NCBI GenBank assembly: GCA_002280565.1
Contig: NCEF01000021.1
Span: 1-45,251, forward strand
Source: Sphingomonas sp. 32-66-10
GTDB taxonomy: Bacteria > Pseudomonadota > Alphaproteobacteria > Sphingomonadales > Sphingomonadaceae
DNA length: 45,251 nucleotides
Direction of reading: 5' to 3'
Position numbers and translations under genes: made by a program. The notes below the pieces were generated by a model, which did no database searches, had not been told where the DNA came from, and was given only the letters and a program-made list of their open reading frames with translations. Below are positions 7,810-19,316 of this stretch, piece by piece (positions within the stretch are counted from its first letter, which is position 1; each line of letters starts with the position of its first letter).

Positions 7810-8913
7810 ATGAAAGCGACGATCGAACGCGCCACGCTCCTTCGGGGCCTCAGCCACGTCCAGTCGGTGGTCGAGCGGCGCAATACCATCCCCATCCTGT
7901 CCAACGTGCTGATCGAGGCATCGCTGGACGGATCGCTCCGCCTGATGGCAACCGATCTTGACCTGCAGATCGACGAAACCGTCCCGGCGGCGGTGGATCA
8001 GGCAGGCGCGATCACCGTACCCGCGCACACATTGTTCGACATTGCGCGCAAGCTGCCCGAAGGCTCGCAGGTCGAGCTGACCGCGGCCGAGGGTAAGATC
8101 AAGGTCAATGCCGGCCGCGCGAAGTTCGAGCTCGGAACGCTGCCGCGCGACGATTTCCCGGTGATCGCGGAGGGCGAACTGCCCACCGTGTTCGAACTGC
8201 CCGCCGAAACGCTCAAGCAGATCATCGACAAGACCCGATTCGCGATCTCGACCGAAGAGACGCGCTATTATCTCAACGGCATCTTCCTGCACGTCGCCGA
8301 CGACATGCTGAAGGCCGCCGCGACCGACGGCCACCGCCTTGCCCGCGTCACCGTGCCGCGTCCGGAAGGCGCAGAAGCGATGCCCGACGTGATCGTCCCG
8401 CGTAAGTGCGTGGCCGAGCTGCGCAAGCTGCTCGACGAGGTTGACGGGTCGGTCGGCGTGTCGCTGTCGGGATCGAAGATCCGCTTTGACCTGGGCGCCG
8501 CGATCCTGACCTCGAAGCTGATCGACGGCACCTTCCCGGATTACAGCCGCGTGATTCCGACCGGGAACGACAAGATCCTCAAGATCGACCCCAAGAGCTT
8601 CATGCAGGGCGTTGATCGCGTTTCGACCATCGCCACGGAAAAGACCCGCGCGGTGAAGATGGCGCTCGACCGCGACCGGATCACGCTGTCGGTCACCAGC
8701 CCCGACAATGGCACGGCCGCTGAGGACGTCCCCGGCGACTATGCCGCGCAGCCGTTCGAGATCGGGTTCAACTCACGCTATCTGATGGACATTCTCGGCC
8801 AGATCGAAAGCGATGTGGTCGAAGTGCATCTCGCCGACGCCGCTGCGCCGACGCTGATCCGTGAGAATGACAAGTCGCCGGCGCTTTATGTGCTGATGCC
8901 GATGCGCGTCTGA
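7810..8913 (+). CDS. dnaN: DNA polymerase III beta subunit (sliding clamp)
   Basis: The 367-residue ring-forming clamp that tethers DNA polymerase III to DNA. All three repeated clamp domains are present. The N-terminus MKATIERATLLRGLSHVQSV and the segment ERRNTIPILSNVLIEA are typical; domain 2 carries FAISTEETRYYLNGIFLH and TDGHRLARV; domain 3 ends in NDKSPALYVLMPMRV, the peptide-binding C-terminal end. Length equals the usual family length. dnaA is not adjacent in this window, as is common in sphingomonads, so the origin need not be here. It is isolated from upstream transcription by the terminator at 7695-7724. Confidence 0.98.
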   Translation: MKATIERATLLRGLSHVQSVVERRNTIPILSNVLIEASLDGSLRLMATDLDLQIDETVPAAVDQAGAITVPAHTLFDIARKLPEGSQVELTAAEGKIKVNAGRAKFELGTLPRDDFPVIAEGELPTVFELPAETLKQIIDKTRFAISTEETRYYLNGIFLHVADDMLKAAATDGHRLARVTVPRPEGAEAMPDVIVPRKCVAELRKLLDEVDGSVGVSLSGSKIRFDLGAAILTSKLIDGTFPDYSRVIPTGNDKILKIDPKSFMQGVDRVSTIATEKTRAVKMALDRDRITLSVTSPDNGTAAEDVPGDYAAQPFEIGFNSRYLMDILGQIESDVVEVHLADAAAPTLIRENDKSPALYVLMPMRV

Positions 8914-8920
8914 CCGGACC

Positions 8921-8945
8921 GGGAAGGCGCGCCGCGCGCCTTCCC
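8921..8945. terminator. GC-rich hairpin between convergent dnaN and membrane-protein gene
   Basis: A perfect 11-bp inverted repeat, gggaaggcgcg / cgcgccttccc, with a ccg loop sits in the 43-bp gap between the two convergent genes. It lacks a clear T-tract on either side, so efficient intrinsic termination is uncertain. Confidence 0.5.
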
Positions 8946-8956
8946 GCCCGCATCGG

Positions 8957-9634
8957 TCAAAGCTGACCGAGCCCGCGCCGAAAGCCGATCCAGGTCGACA
9001 CGACCAGATACACCGCCATCACCAGCGTCAGCAGCGTCCAGCTGTCGACATCGGCGACCAGCCCCAGCTTGGCCAAGGTCGCCCAGATGAACAGCACCAG
9101 CTGCGCACCCCAGAAGCACACCGCGCCGGCCAGGATCGTTACCTGCCGCACCAACTCGTCACTCGTGCGATACAGCCGCCAGTTGAGCCATGTCTGGATC
9201 GCCAGCGCCACCATCACGCCAGCTGCCCCGATCGCCCGCCCATCATCGCCAAGGCCAAGATGCGCCAGCACCGGCGGCGCGGCGAGGATCGGCCCGGTCA
9301 GCGCGATGATCACGCCCTGACGCCGGATCGCCAGCATCGAGTCGCGGTCCGGCGGCTCGCCTCCCGGCTGGCGCAACGCCACCAGCCGCCGCCAGCGCTC
9401 TTCCGATCCGCTCATCACCAGCACAAAGCCGCCCATGAACAACAGCATGAAGCCGATGCCCAGCGAGGCGAGTTCGGCGATCGTCCACCGCTCGAACCCG
9501 GTCGAACCGACAAAACTGGCCATGCCAAAGCCGAATCCGGCACCAATCACGCCGCCGATCAGCGCTTCTATCGCATGGCGACGCCAGCGTTGCCCGCGGG
9601 TGAACTCAGTCACGGGCGGGTGCGATCCAGTCAT
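8957..9634 (-). CDS. Six-helix membrane protein encoded with an XRE regulator
   Basis: About 225 residues with roughly six hydrophobic segments (AIEALIGGVIGAGFGFGMAS, LASLGIGFMLLFMGGFVLVM, VIIALTGPILAAPPVLA, IGAAGVMVALAIQTWL, VTILAGAVCFWGAQLVLFIW, LLTLVMAVYLVVSTWIGF). No catalytic motif or named family is recognised. The start is uncertain: ATG 9634 overlaps the XRE gene by 29 bp, while GTG 9613 gives an 8-bp overlap; neither has a clear ribosome-binding site. Pairs of a small XRE repressor and a downstream multi-pass membrane protein are common in bacteria, and the overlap implies co-transcription and coupling. Function unknown. Confidence 0.75.
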   Translation of the reverse strand: MTGSHPPVTEFTRGQRWRRHAIEALIGGVIGAGFGFGMASFVGSTGFERWTIAELASLGIGFMLLFMGGFVLVMSGSEERWRRLVALRQPGGEPPDRDSMLAIRRQGVIIALTGPILAAPPVLAHLGLGDDGRAIGAAGVMVALAIQTWLNWRLYRTSDELVRQVTILAGAVCFWGAQLVLFIWATLAKLGLVADVDSWTLLTLVMAVYLVVSTWIGFRRGLGQL

Positions 9635-9818
9635 CGAGGAAGATTTCATCGACTGCCACTCCAAAGATTTTCGCCATCCGCAGTGCCAGCGGCAGGCTTG
9701 GGTCATATTTGTCCGTCTCGACCGCATTCACGGTCTGGCGCGAGACGCCGAGCAGGCGCGCAAGGTCCCCCTGACTGAGACCCGCCTCTGCCCGTAAGAT
9801 ACGCAACCGGTTGTTCAC
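9606..9818 (-). CDS. Small XRE-family HTH transcriptional regulator, GTG start
   Basis: A 70-residue Cro/CI-type regulator that is nearly all DNA-binding domain: NRLRILRAEAGLSQGDLARL is the first helix pair, GVSRQTVNAVETDKYDPSL the recognition helix and following turn, then LALRMAKIFGVAVDEIFLDD. The GTG at 9818 is chosen because related short regulators begin with an equivalent N-terminal residue run; the frame is open to a TTG at 9851, but that extension would overlap the operator-like palindrome at 9846-9863. Two near-identical palindromes upstream, one over a perfect TTGACA, point to autoregulation. Likely represses itself and the overlapping membrane protein gene, possibly also the divergent COQ4-type gene. 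Confidence 0.88.
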   Translation of the reverse strand: MNNRLRILRAEAGLSQGDLARLLGVSRQTVNAVETDKYDPSLPLALRMAKIFGVAVDEIFLDDWIAPARD

Positions 9819-9845
9819 CGGAACTGTCCAGAAGTCTTGTCCATA

Positions 9846-9863
9846 TGACAAGAGTTCTTGTCA
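9846..9863. promoter_or_regulatory. Operator-like palindrome 1
   Basis: tgacaagagttcttgtca is an 18-bp inverted repeat with 8 of 9 half-site positions matching. It lies 28 bp before the GTG of the XRE gene, near the expected transcription start. Its centre is 33 bp (about three helical turns) from the second palindrome, so both would lie on the same DNA face. Confidence 0.7.
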
Positions 9864-9878
9864 TGATTCGCGGCACCC

Positions 9879-9896
9879 TGTCAAGAGCTCTTGTCA
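9879..9896. promoter_or_regulatory. Operator-like palindrome 2 overlapping a TTGACA -35 element
   Basis: tgtcaagagctcttgtca has a perfect 12-bp core (caagagctcttg) and shares its half-site with the palindrome at 9846. Read on the minus strand it contains TTGACA (complement of 9879-9884), a consensus -35 for the XRE gene; no good -10 follows. A repressor bound here would block RNA polymerase. The palindrome also lies about 58 bp upstream of the divergent COQ4-type gene. Confidence 0.7.
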
Positions 9897-9924
9897 CCTT
9901 GCGCAATTGCGGCTAATCACTTAT

Positions 9925-9938
9925 TGACATATTTGTCA
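9925..9938. promoter_or_regulatory. Short inverted repeat tgaca-n4-tgtca upstream of the COQ4-type gene
   Basis: tgacatatttgtca shares the outer half-site bases TGACA/TGTCA with the two longer palindromes at 9846 and 9879 but has a 4-base rather than 8-base centre. It overlaps a TTGACA (9924-9929) on the plus strand. It could be a weaker operator or part of the promoter; support is thin. Confidence 0.35.
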
Positions 9939-9953
9939 GTAAGGGCGGTCCAT

Positions 9954-10703
9954 ATGGCAACTCAGGCGATCGACTGGAGCAAACCGCGCAAGCGCGAATG
10001 GGGGACGGCGCTGACTGCGCTGCGCCGCCTGCTCGCCAATGGCGACGATACGGTGCAGGTGTTCCGCATCATGCGCGCGCTGAATGGCGATACGGTGGGC
10101 AAGAATTATCGTCGGCTGCTGATGACTCCGGATGGCGGCCGGATCGCCTATCGCCGGACCGAACTGGCGGAGAAATTTTCCGACCGGTCCTGGATCGATT
10201 CGCTGCCCGAGGGCAGCGTCGGGGCCGCCTATCGTGCCTTTCTCGACCGCACCGGCTATTCGGCCCAGGGCCTGGCCGATGTGAGCTACGCCGACGCCGA
10301 TGTCGAACGCGGCATCGAACATCCGCACGCCTGGTACGGTCGGCGCGAGCGCGACATTCACGATATCTGGCACGTCATCACCGGTTATCAGGCCGACGAA
10401 CCGCTCGGCGAGGCGTGCCTCGTCGCCTTTTCCTATGCCCAGACCGGCGGCCTTGGCTGGGCGTTCATTGCCTTGGGCGCCGCGATCAAGAGCCTGCGGG
10501 TCACCGGATCGCGCAGCTTCGCCAAGGCGGTGCGCGAAGGCTATCGCCACGGCAAGGCCGCGCGCTGGCTCTCGGGCGAGGATTACGAGTTGCTGCTCGC
10601 CGAACCGATCGACTCCGTGCGCGCGCGGCTCAACATCGGCGACCCGGTGCTCTACCGCGCGGCGCAGGCGGAGTTGCGCGAAAAGGGTCTGATCGGGATT
10701 TAA
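9954..10703 (+). CDS. COQ4 family protein (ubiquinone biosynthesis)
   Basis: A 249-residue protein of the Coq4 family. The signature metal-site motif is seen at 136-153: HDIWHVITGYQADEPLGE, with His136, Asp137, His140 and Glu153. It is followed by a hydrophobic glycine-rich stretch (AQTGGLGWAFIALGAA) typical of the lipid-binding helices. Coq4 has been linked in eukaryotes to organising the coenzyme Q synthesis complex and to C1 decarboxylation/hydroxylation of the ring; alphaproteobacterial members probably act in ubiquinone synthesis as well, at the membrane. The start is ATG 9954, 251 bp after the hydrolase-like frame's nearest open upstream codon and just after the regulatory region. It converges with the unknown lipoprotein gene, overlapping its stop by 3 bp. 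Confidence 0.85.
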   Translation: MATQAIDWSKPRKREWGTALTALRRLLANGDDTVQVFRIMRALNGDTVGKNYRRLLMTPDGGRIAYRRTELAEKFSDRSWIDSLPEGSVGAAYRAFLDRTGYSAQGLADVSYADADVERGIEHPHAWYGRRERDIHDIWHVITGYQADEPLGEACLVAFSYAQTGGLGWAFIALGAAIKSLRVTGSRSFAKAVREGYRHGKAARWLSGEDYELLLAEPIDSVRARLNIGDPVLYRAAQAELREKGLIGI

Positions 10704-11587
10704 CGCCGCACCCCGCGCATCGGGCTGTCATCCTCAACCGGCGTCAGCACCTTCAGATCCTCGCGCAACGTCTTGCGATCGCGCACCGTCGCCGGCAGCA
10801 TCAGCACCGCCCCCCGGAAACTCGCCGGACCGAAGCGTTGCAGGCGATATAGCTCCATCGTCTGCCCCGCCTCACCCCGCACCGACAGCCGCAGCAACGT
10901 GCCTTTGCCGAACAATTCCGCCGCCGCCTTGGCCAGGTTGCGGCGCGTGCCCTCGGGCTCCAGCGCGGCGACATCGGCGGGCGCCATGTGCATGCGGATC
11001 AGCCGCCCGACCTGCGCCAATTCCGGATCGCTCGACATCACGGCTTCCAGTCCGTTGGGGCGCGGGTCGCCCACCGCGCTCAACCGCCAGACCTTGCCGC
11101 TGCGGCCACCCACTTCCTCGGTGCCTACGGGGACGACCTGAAATGTGACCACCGGTGGGGGCGTGATCAGCATTTCCCGCCCATCGTACAAGCGCACGAC
11201 CCGGGTGCCATCCGGGCGCAATTCACCCGACGCTTTCGCCGCCGCCTCTGCCTGCTCGACGCGCTTGCGTTGCGCATCCGCCAGCGCAGACAGCGCCGCC
11301 ATCACGTCGCCGCGCAATGCCGCGACCGGCTCCATCTTGTATTTGGTCTTGTCGATCGCGACGCGACGCTCGTTCATCAGATAGTCCTGGCCGTCGCGCA
11401 CGATGATGCCGCGCCGCTTGCCGGCCCACAGCCGCGCATTGCCATCGTCATCGAAGTTGATCGTGATCGCGTCGAGCCGCCCCTCCTTGCTGTAGCTCGC
11501 CTCGATCCCGTCGATCACCCGCGTCGCCGGATCGCCCCCGCATCCGGCCGTGCCGAGCAGGATTACCGCCAGAATCAGTCGCTTCAT
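10700..11587 (-). CDS. Unknown lipoprotein
   Basis: A 295-residue protein with a lipoprotein signal: [16 protein letters not shown], lipobox Cys16. The mature part begins [17 protein letters not shown] and contains a charged coiled-coil-like run of Ala/Glu/Lys around 110-130 ([20 protein letters not shown]), [20 protein letters not shown], and near the end [21 protein letters not shown] do not recognise a family. It is predicted to be membrane-anchored in the periplasm. It is divergent from recF with about 70 bp between starts, so the two promoters must be close or overlapping, and it converges with the COQ4-type gene. Confidence 0.75.
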   Translation of the reverse strand: MKRLILAVILLGTAGCGGDPATRVIDGIEASYSKEGRLDAITINFDDDGNARLWAGKRRGIIVRDGQDYLMNERRVAIDKTKYKMEPVAALRGDVMAALSALADAQRKRVEQAEAAAKASGELRPDGTRVVRLYDGREMLITPPPVVTFQVVPVGTEEVGGRSGKVWRLSAVGDPRPNGLEAVMSSDPELAQVGRLIRMHMAPADVAALEPEGTRRNLAKAAAELFGKGTLLRLSVRGEAGQTMELYRLQRFGPASFRGAVLMLPATVRDRKTLREDLKVLTPVEDDSPMRGVRR

Positions 11588-11655
11588 ACGTCCCCCCGGC
11601 GACATTGGTTGCGCAAATGCTGGTCGGCAGCAAGCGGGAACGCTACAGCCCGCGC

Positions 11656-15311
<3,656 letters not shown>

Positions 15312-15322
15312 CCGCAAAATCC

Positions 15323-15369
15323 AAACAGCGCGGCGCTGGACGGATTGCCGTCCGACGCCGCGTCTGTTT
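15323..15369 (+). terminator. Long hairpin terminator after gyrB
   Basis: aaacag-cgcggcg-ct-ggacgg pairs with ccgtcc-ga-cgccgcg-ctgttt around an attg loop, interrupted by a 2-base internal mismatch and one bulged base. The outer A/T base pairs give a short T-run (ctgtttc) at the end. It lies 11 bp after the gyrB stop. Confidence 0.65.
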
Positions 15370-15397
15370 CACCCCCGCACCGAAAGGGGCGGGGACC

Positions 15398-15808
15398 ATG
15401 CGGAACATCATCGCCGTTGCATTGCTGACCGCTGCTGCGCCGGTCGCGGCACAGGACGCCGCCCCTGCCCCCGCCGCTTCCGGAACATCGACGATCCTCG
15501 CGAGCGGCATGGCGAGCTATTATGGCGACGCCCATGCCGGCAACCGTACCGCGAGCGGTGAGCGGTTCGATCCCGAGGGCATGACCGCCGCACACCGCAG
15601 CCTGCCCTTTGGCACCCGCCTGCGCGTCACCGACCCGTCGACCGGGCGCAGCGTGATAGTCCGCGTCAACGACCGCGGGCCGTTTCACAAGGGCCGCATC
15701 CTCGATTTGTCCGAAGCGGCCGCGCGCGAGCTGGGCATCGTCCGCCGCGGCCGCGCGGTGGTGCAGATTGCGCTGGCGGACGCGGCAGAGGCCACTGCCA
15801 CCGACTGA
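15398..15808 (+). CDS. RlpA-like septal ring lytic transglycosylase family protein
   Basis: A 136-residue exported protein: signal peptide MRNIIAVALLTAAAPVAAQ, a short Ala/Pro linker, then a double-psi beta-barrel. Family motifs seen are GMASYYGDAHAGNRTASGE, AAHRSLPFGTRLRVT, VIVRVNDRGPFHKGRILDLS and AARELGIVRRGRAVVQI. RlpA proteins cleave peptidoglycan strands stripped of stem peptides; this copy lacks the SPOR domain and has no lipobox, so it may be a free periplasmic enzyme. A ggggcgggg purine stretch precedes ATG 15398. Confidence 0.88.
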   Translation: MRNIIAVALLTAAAPVAAQDAAPAPAASGTSTILASGMASYYGDAHAGNRTASGERFDPEGMTAAHRSLPFGTRLRVTDPSTGRSVIVRVNDRGPFHKGRILDLSEAAARELGIVRRGRAVVQIALADAAEATATD

Positions 15809-15864
15809 TTCCCGTTTCGGGCACGTAAGGGCCATGCTATCGTCGGACCGGGAGGTTCAATGCC

Positions 15865-16212
15865 ATGTCCCTGTTGCTGCTTGCCCTTGCATTACAGTCC
15901 GGTGCCGATGACGCGCTGTTGCGCGCCCATCGCGAAAAGACGCGTGCCGTCATCCCATGTGAAAAGACCGCCGATCCGGACGAAGTGACGATCTGCGCGC
16001 TGCGTGAGGCGGACAAGAAGTATCGCGTCCCGTTCGTCACCGCCCGCGCGATCGACAACCGGCCTGCCGAGACGGCACGGGTGCTGGAGGACACGATGTT
16101 CCAGTGCGGCGTGTCCGGCCCGTTCCTCACGCAATGTGGTGGAATGGTCGGAGTGACCGTCGGTGTCGGATTTGACGGCAAAGTGGTGCGCAAGCGCGAG
16201 CCGGCGCCTTAA
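15865..16212 (+). CDS. Small secreted protein of unknown function
   Basis: A 115-residue protein with a short hydrophobic N-terminus (MSLLLLALALQSGADD). The rest contains CEKTADPDEVTICALREADKK, YRVPF, and FQCGVSGPFLTQCGGMVGVTVGVGF. Four cysteines in two close pairs suggest disulfides in the periplasm. Similar small proteins with a C...DPDEVxIC..READ pattern recur in sphingomonads, to my recollection, with no assigned role. A gggaggttcaatgcc ribosome-binding region precedes the ATG. It converges with the homoserine dehydrogenase gene with 7 bp between. Confidence 0.7.
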   Translation: MSLLLLALALQSGADDALLRAHREKTRAVIPCEKTADPDEVTICALREADKKYRVPFVTARAIDNRPAETARVLEDTMFQCGVSGPFLTQCGGMVGVTVGVGFDGKVVRKREPAP

Positions 16213-16219
16213 CCCGACC

Positions 16220-17512
16220 TCACTCGCCCAGGATATGCATCCACATCGGCTCGCCCGCGAGGCTCTGTGAGCCGCGCAGCTTCTCCAGCGCCTGCGCGAC
16301 ACAGCGCTCCGGCCCCTCGTGGGTGACGATCGCGAGCAGCACGCTGCCATCTGCCATCGCGCCGCGCTGGATCAGCGATTCGATCGACACACCCGCATCG
16401 CGCATCGCCGCCGCGATCTCGGCCAGCACGCCGACCTTGTCGGGAACGGTAAAGCGCAGATAGGCGCGCCCGCGCCGCTCACCGCTCGGCGCGGCGGGTT
16501 CGTTGGCGAGGCTAGCGGCGGGCATCGCGTAAGGCGGACCGAATTCGGTCCGCGCGATGTCGATCAGGTCGGCGACCACGGCGCTCGCGGTGGGACCATC
16601 TCCGGCACCCGCACCCTGGAACAGCAAGCGCCCCACGAAATTGCCCTCTGCCACCACCGCATTGGTCGCGCCGGTGACATGCGCGAGCGGGTGGGCGAGC
16701 GGGACGAGATGCGGGTGGACGCGCTGAAACAGGCCGTCGCCGTTCAGATCGGCAATCCCAAGCAGGCGGATGCGGTAGCCCAGCGCCGCCGCTTCGGCGA
16801 TATCGGCGGCGAGCAGATGGCGGATGCCGCCGATCGCGACATCGCCGAACGCCGGCTGCGTGCCAAAGGCGAGGCTGGCGAGGATCGACAGCTTGTGCGC
16901 GGCATCGACGCCGTCGATGTCGAAGCTCGGGTCCGCCTCGGCAAAGCCCTTGGCCTGCGCCTCGGCCAGCACCTCGGCAAAGTCGCGGCCCTCTGCCTCC
17001 ATCTTCGACAGGATGAAATTGCAGGTGCCGTTGAGGATGCCGTAAACGCGGTCGATCACGTTCGCGGCCGCACCCTCGCGCAGCCCCTTGATCACCGGAA
17101 CGCCGCCCGCGACCGCCGCCTCGAACTTCATCGGCGTATCGGCCTGTTCGGCGACATGCGCGAGTTCGAGGCCATGGTGCGCGATCATCGCCTTGTTGGC
17201 GGTGACCAGCCCTTTCCCCGCCGCCAGCGTCGCGCGGGCGAGCGCGAGTGCAGGGCCATCCGACCCGCCGATCAGTTCGACTACGACATCGGCACGCGGG
17301 TGGTGCGCCAGTTCGCGCATGTCATCGACCCAGTCGAAGCGGGTGATATCGACCCCGCGATCCTTGCTGCGGTCGCGTGCAGACACGGCGACGATCTCGA
17401 TCGGTCGCCCTGCACGCCGCGCGATCAGATCGGCATTAGCGTCGATCAGACGAATGACGCCCGCGCCCACCGTGCCAAGGCCAGCCAGTGCAACGCGGAG
17501 CGGTTCGGTCAT
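16220..17512 (-). CDS. hom: Homoserine dehydrogenase
   Basis: NAD(P)H-dependent enzyme of 430 residues reducing aspartate semialdehyde to homoserine for threonine/methionine synthesis. The Rossmann motif VALAGLGTVGAGV is at 7-19, followed by VTANKAMIAHHG. The catalytic half carries FEAAVAGGVPVIKGLREG, GILNGTCNFILSKM, and DPSFDIDGVDAAHKLSILASLAFG. A C-terminal ACT domain (about 350-430; YLRFTVPDKVGVLAEIAAAM) suggests feedback control by threonine. The start ATG 17512 follows a cagggatgaag ribosome-binding site. An open frame continues upstream to 17902, but this part has no homology and lies across the oxygenase gene. Confidence 0.96.
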   Translation of the reverse strand: MTEPLRVALAGLGTVGAGVIRLIDANADLIARRAGRPIEIVAVSARDRSKDRGVDITRFDWVDDMRELAHHPRADVVVELIGGSDGPALALARATLAAGKGLVTANKAMIAHHGLELAHVAEQADTPMKFEAAVAGGVPVIKGLREGAAANVIDRVYGILNGTCNFILSKMEAEGRDFAEVLAEAQAKGFAEADPSFDIDGVDAAHKLSILASLAFGTQPAFGDVAIGGIRHLLAADIAEAAALGYRIRLLGIADLNGDGLFQRVHPHLVPLAHPLAHVTGATNAVVAEGNFVGRLLFQGAGAGDGPTASAVVADLIDIARTEFGPPYAMPAASLANEPAAPSGERRGRAYLRFTVPDKVGVLAEIAAAMRDAGVSIESLIQRGAMADGSVLLAIVTHEGPERCVAQALEKLRGSQSLAGEPMWMHILGE

Positions 17513-17573
17513 GTCTTCATCCCTGTAAGCGGTAACGGCCCGGGCATCGCCCGAGCCGACTGCGCCGCCCATA

Positions 17574-17596
17574 CCCCCCTCCCTTGCCGGGAGGGG
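17574..17596. repeat. GC-rich palindrome of the cccctccc/gggagggg type
   Basis: cccctccc and gggagggg pair around ttgcc between hom and the oxygenase gene. It resembles the palindromes at 43233, 43317 and 44318 in base pattern. On the plus strand it is followed by attttttc, but no plus-strand gene ends here, so it is treated as an intergenic repeat rather than a terminator. Confidence 0.6.
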
Positions 17597-17607
17597 AGAT
17601 ATTTTTT

Positions 17608-18558
17608 CTATTTCTTCGTCAGCCCGATCTCGGCCAGCCGCTCGGCGAGATAGTCGTGCGCGGTGATCGGCGGCTCGCGCTCCGGATTCTCCGCGGTGAC
17701 TGTCTGCGGCAGCGCCTTGATCAGGAAATCGGGCGCAGGGTGGAGGAAGAACGGCATCGAATAGCGCGAATGGCCGCGCCGCTCGACCGGCGGATTGACC
17801 ACGCGGTGGGTGGTCGAGGGCAGGACATGGTTGGTCAGCCGCTGCAGCATGTCCCCGACATTGACGACCAGCGCGCCTTCGGGCGGCTTGACCGGCAGCC
17901 ATTCGCCATCCTTGTCGAGCAGCTCCAGCCCCGCTTCCTCGGCGCCGAGCAACAAAGTGATGAGGTTGATGTCTTCATGCGCTCCGGCACGGACGTTCGG
18001 CGCATCCTCGGTCACCGGCGGATAATGGAGCAGGCGCAGCACCGAATTGCCGTCCGCCACCGCATGATCGAACCAGTCGGGGGCGAGGCCGAGATGCACC
18101 GCAATCGCGGAGAGCAGCTTGTCCCCGGCGGTGTCGAATGCGGCGAACAGCTCGACGAACGTCTCGCGGAACCCCTCGGGCTGGTCGGGCCAGATGTTCG
18201 GGGACATCAGCTCCGAAAGGCGGTGCCCTGCGGCCAGCTCACGCCCGATATGCCAGAATTCCTTAAGGTCGACATGGGTCGCGCCCTTGGCGATCTCGGT
18301 CTTGAACGGGGTATAGCCGCGCGCGCCGCCGCCACCCGCGACGAAATAGCCGCGCTTGACCGCCTCGGGCAGGTCGAAAAACGCCTTGGTCATTGCCCAG
18401 GCGCGGTCGATCAGCTCCTGCGGGATGCCGTGATCGGCCACCATCGCAAAACCGAACCGCTCGAACGAACCGCCCAATGCGGCGGCAAAGCCCTCAGGAT
18501 CGCGCGCCTGATCGGCGAGGCTGACGAGTGGGACCTGGGCGAGAACGGTATCGGGCAT
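17608..18558 (-). CDS. 2-oxoglutarate/Fe(II)-dependent dioxygenase, isopenicillin N synthase-like
   Basis: A 316-residue cytosolic oxygenase of the IPNS/flavanone-hydroxylase-like family. The DIOX_N segment begins at VPLVSLAD with FERFGFAMVADHGIP. The iron triad is visible as His194 and Asp196 (AGAHEDINLITLLL) and His251 (PSTTHRVVNPP). Arg265 and Ser267 in HSRYSMPFF form the 2-oxoglutarate-binding RxS. The substrate is unknown; such stand-alone bacterial members have very diverse targets. It runs upstream of hom on the same strand with ~95 bp between, containing a palindrome, so co-transcription is uncertain. Confidence 0.92.
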   Translation of the reverse strand: MPDTVLAQVPLVSLADQARDPEGFAAALGGSFERFGFAMVADHGIPQELIDRAWAMTKAFFDLPEAVKRGYFVAGGGGARGYTPFKTEIAKGATHVDLKEFWHIGRELAAGHRLSELMSPNIWPDQPEGFRETFVELFAAFDTAGDKLLSAIAVHLGLAPDWFDHAVADGNSVLRLLHYPPVTEDAPNVRAGAHEDINLITLLLGAEEAGLELLDKDGEWLPVKPPEGALVVNVGDMLQRLTNHVLPSTTHRVVNPPVERRGHSRYSMPFFLHPAPDFLIKALPQTVTAENPEREPPITAHDYLAERLAEIGLTKK

Positions 18559-18681
18559 TGCAAAGCGACTCCGGGAAACGAATCTCCCTCAAATAGTCGC
18601 CTTGGTGACGATCGAACAGAGGCGGGAAATCCCGGATAGTAAGCGCGGGAGGAGCGCGGGTGCCGTGCGCCCCTCCCGCTG

Positions 18682-18707
18682 CGCCGTCCGCCTACGCGTG
18701 GACGGCG
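18682..18707. other. Hairpin 3' of the small lipoprotein gene
   Basis: cgccgtcc pairs with ggacggcg around a 10-base loop, 11 bp downstream of the lipoprotein stop (minus strand). A further possible stem, gcgggagg/cctcccgc, spans 18645-18679. Neither has a T-run, so this may be a Rho-dependent or mRNA-protecting structure. Confidence 0.35.
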
Positions 18708-18717
18708 GATGGGAGGA

Positions 18718-19212
18718 TCAGTTTCCGGAGACCGTCAACGTGCCACGGCTCTTGGCATCGCCCGTGCTGTCGATCTTGAGCGTATAGGGGCTGCCCGACT
18801 TGGTCTTGCCGGTGAGCTCGTCGCGATTGCCGGTTACGGTGAAGCCCGCCCCCTCCATCTGCTCGCGGAACCAGTCGCGCACGCGGGTGGCCTCCGCCGG
18901 AGCGTCGAACGTTACCTTGACGCCGCCCGACTGGGTGCCGTCCTGCCGATCATCGATGTTGAGGCTGGAGACGGTCGCGCCGGGATAAAGCTTGACGCCG
19001 TCGACCTCGAAATTTTCGGCGCCGATGTTGAATTTGGGCAGCTTGATCGAGCCTTCGAAGCCCGGCGCCTTGACCGAAACCTTGCCGTCCTTGTCCGCCT
19101 GGGCGGTGACGGAGCCATTGTCGCCCTCGATCGAGATGCTGGTCCCCTCACCGTTCCCGCCACAGGCGGCGAGCGCGGCCGCGACCGGAAGCACAAGCCA
19201 GATTGGTTTCAT
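18718..19212 (-). CDS. Small lipoprotein of unknown function
   Basis: A 164-residue lipoprotein: signal MKPIWLVLPVAAALAAC with lipobox Cys17, then a Gly/Ser-rich linker. The repeated beta-type sequence TSISIEGDNGSVTAQADKDGKVSVKAPGF-like (described at residues 24-55) is followed by SSLNIDDRQDG, VRDWFREQMEGAGFTV and a final SGSPYTLKIDSTGDA. Likely folds as a beta-sandwich in the periplasm; no family recognised with confidence. The ATG at 19212 follows the leader cttggagttttgt, identical to that before the DUF4168-like gene at 5346. A good sigma-70-type promoter lies upstream (19244-19272). Confidence 0.78.
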   Translation of the reverse strand: MKPIWLVLPVAAALAACGGNGEGTSISIEGDNGSVTAQADKDGKVSVKAPGFEGSIKLPKFNIGAENFEVDGVKLYPGATVSSLNIDDRQDGTQSGGVKVTFDAPAEATRVRDWFREQMEGAGFTVTGNRDELTGKTKSGSPYTLKIDSTGDAKSRGTLTVSGN

Positions 19213-19243
19213 CACAAAACTCCAAGCGTGTTATTTGAGCAAT

Positions 19244-19272
19244 ACACTAGCGCGCTTTTGCGCTCTCGTCAA
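19244..19272 (-). promoter_or_regulatory. Sigma-70-type promoter of the small lipoprotein gene
   Basis: Read on the minus strand: TTGACG (-35, five of six consensus bases) and TAGTGT (-10) with a 17-base spacer that contains the palindromic gcgcaaaagcgc. The -10 lies about 30 bases before the ATG, leaving room for a short leader with ggag. The divergent MFS gene starts about 45 bp beyond the -35. Confidence 0.6.
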
Positions 19273-19316
19273 ATCCCGGGGGTGACGCGTTGGTTGCAAT
19301 GCGGCATGGGCTCCGC

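Noticed and set aside
17574-17607. Palindrome plus T-run as a plus-strand terminator
   Set aside because: No plus-strand gene ends here; both neighbouring genes run on the minus strand.
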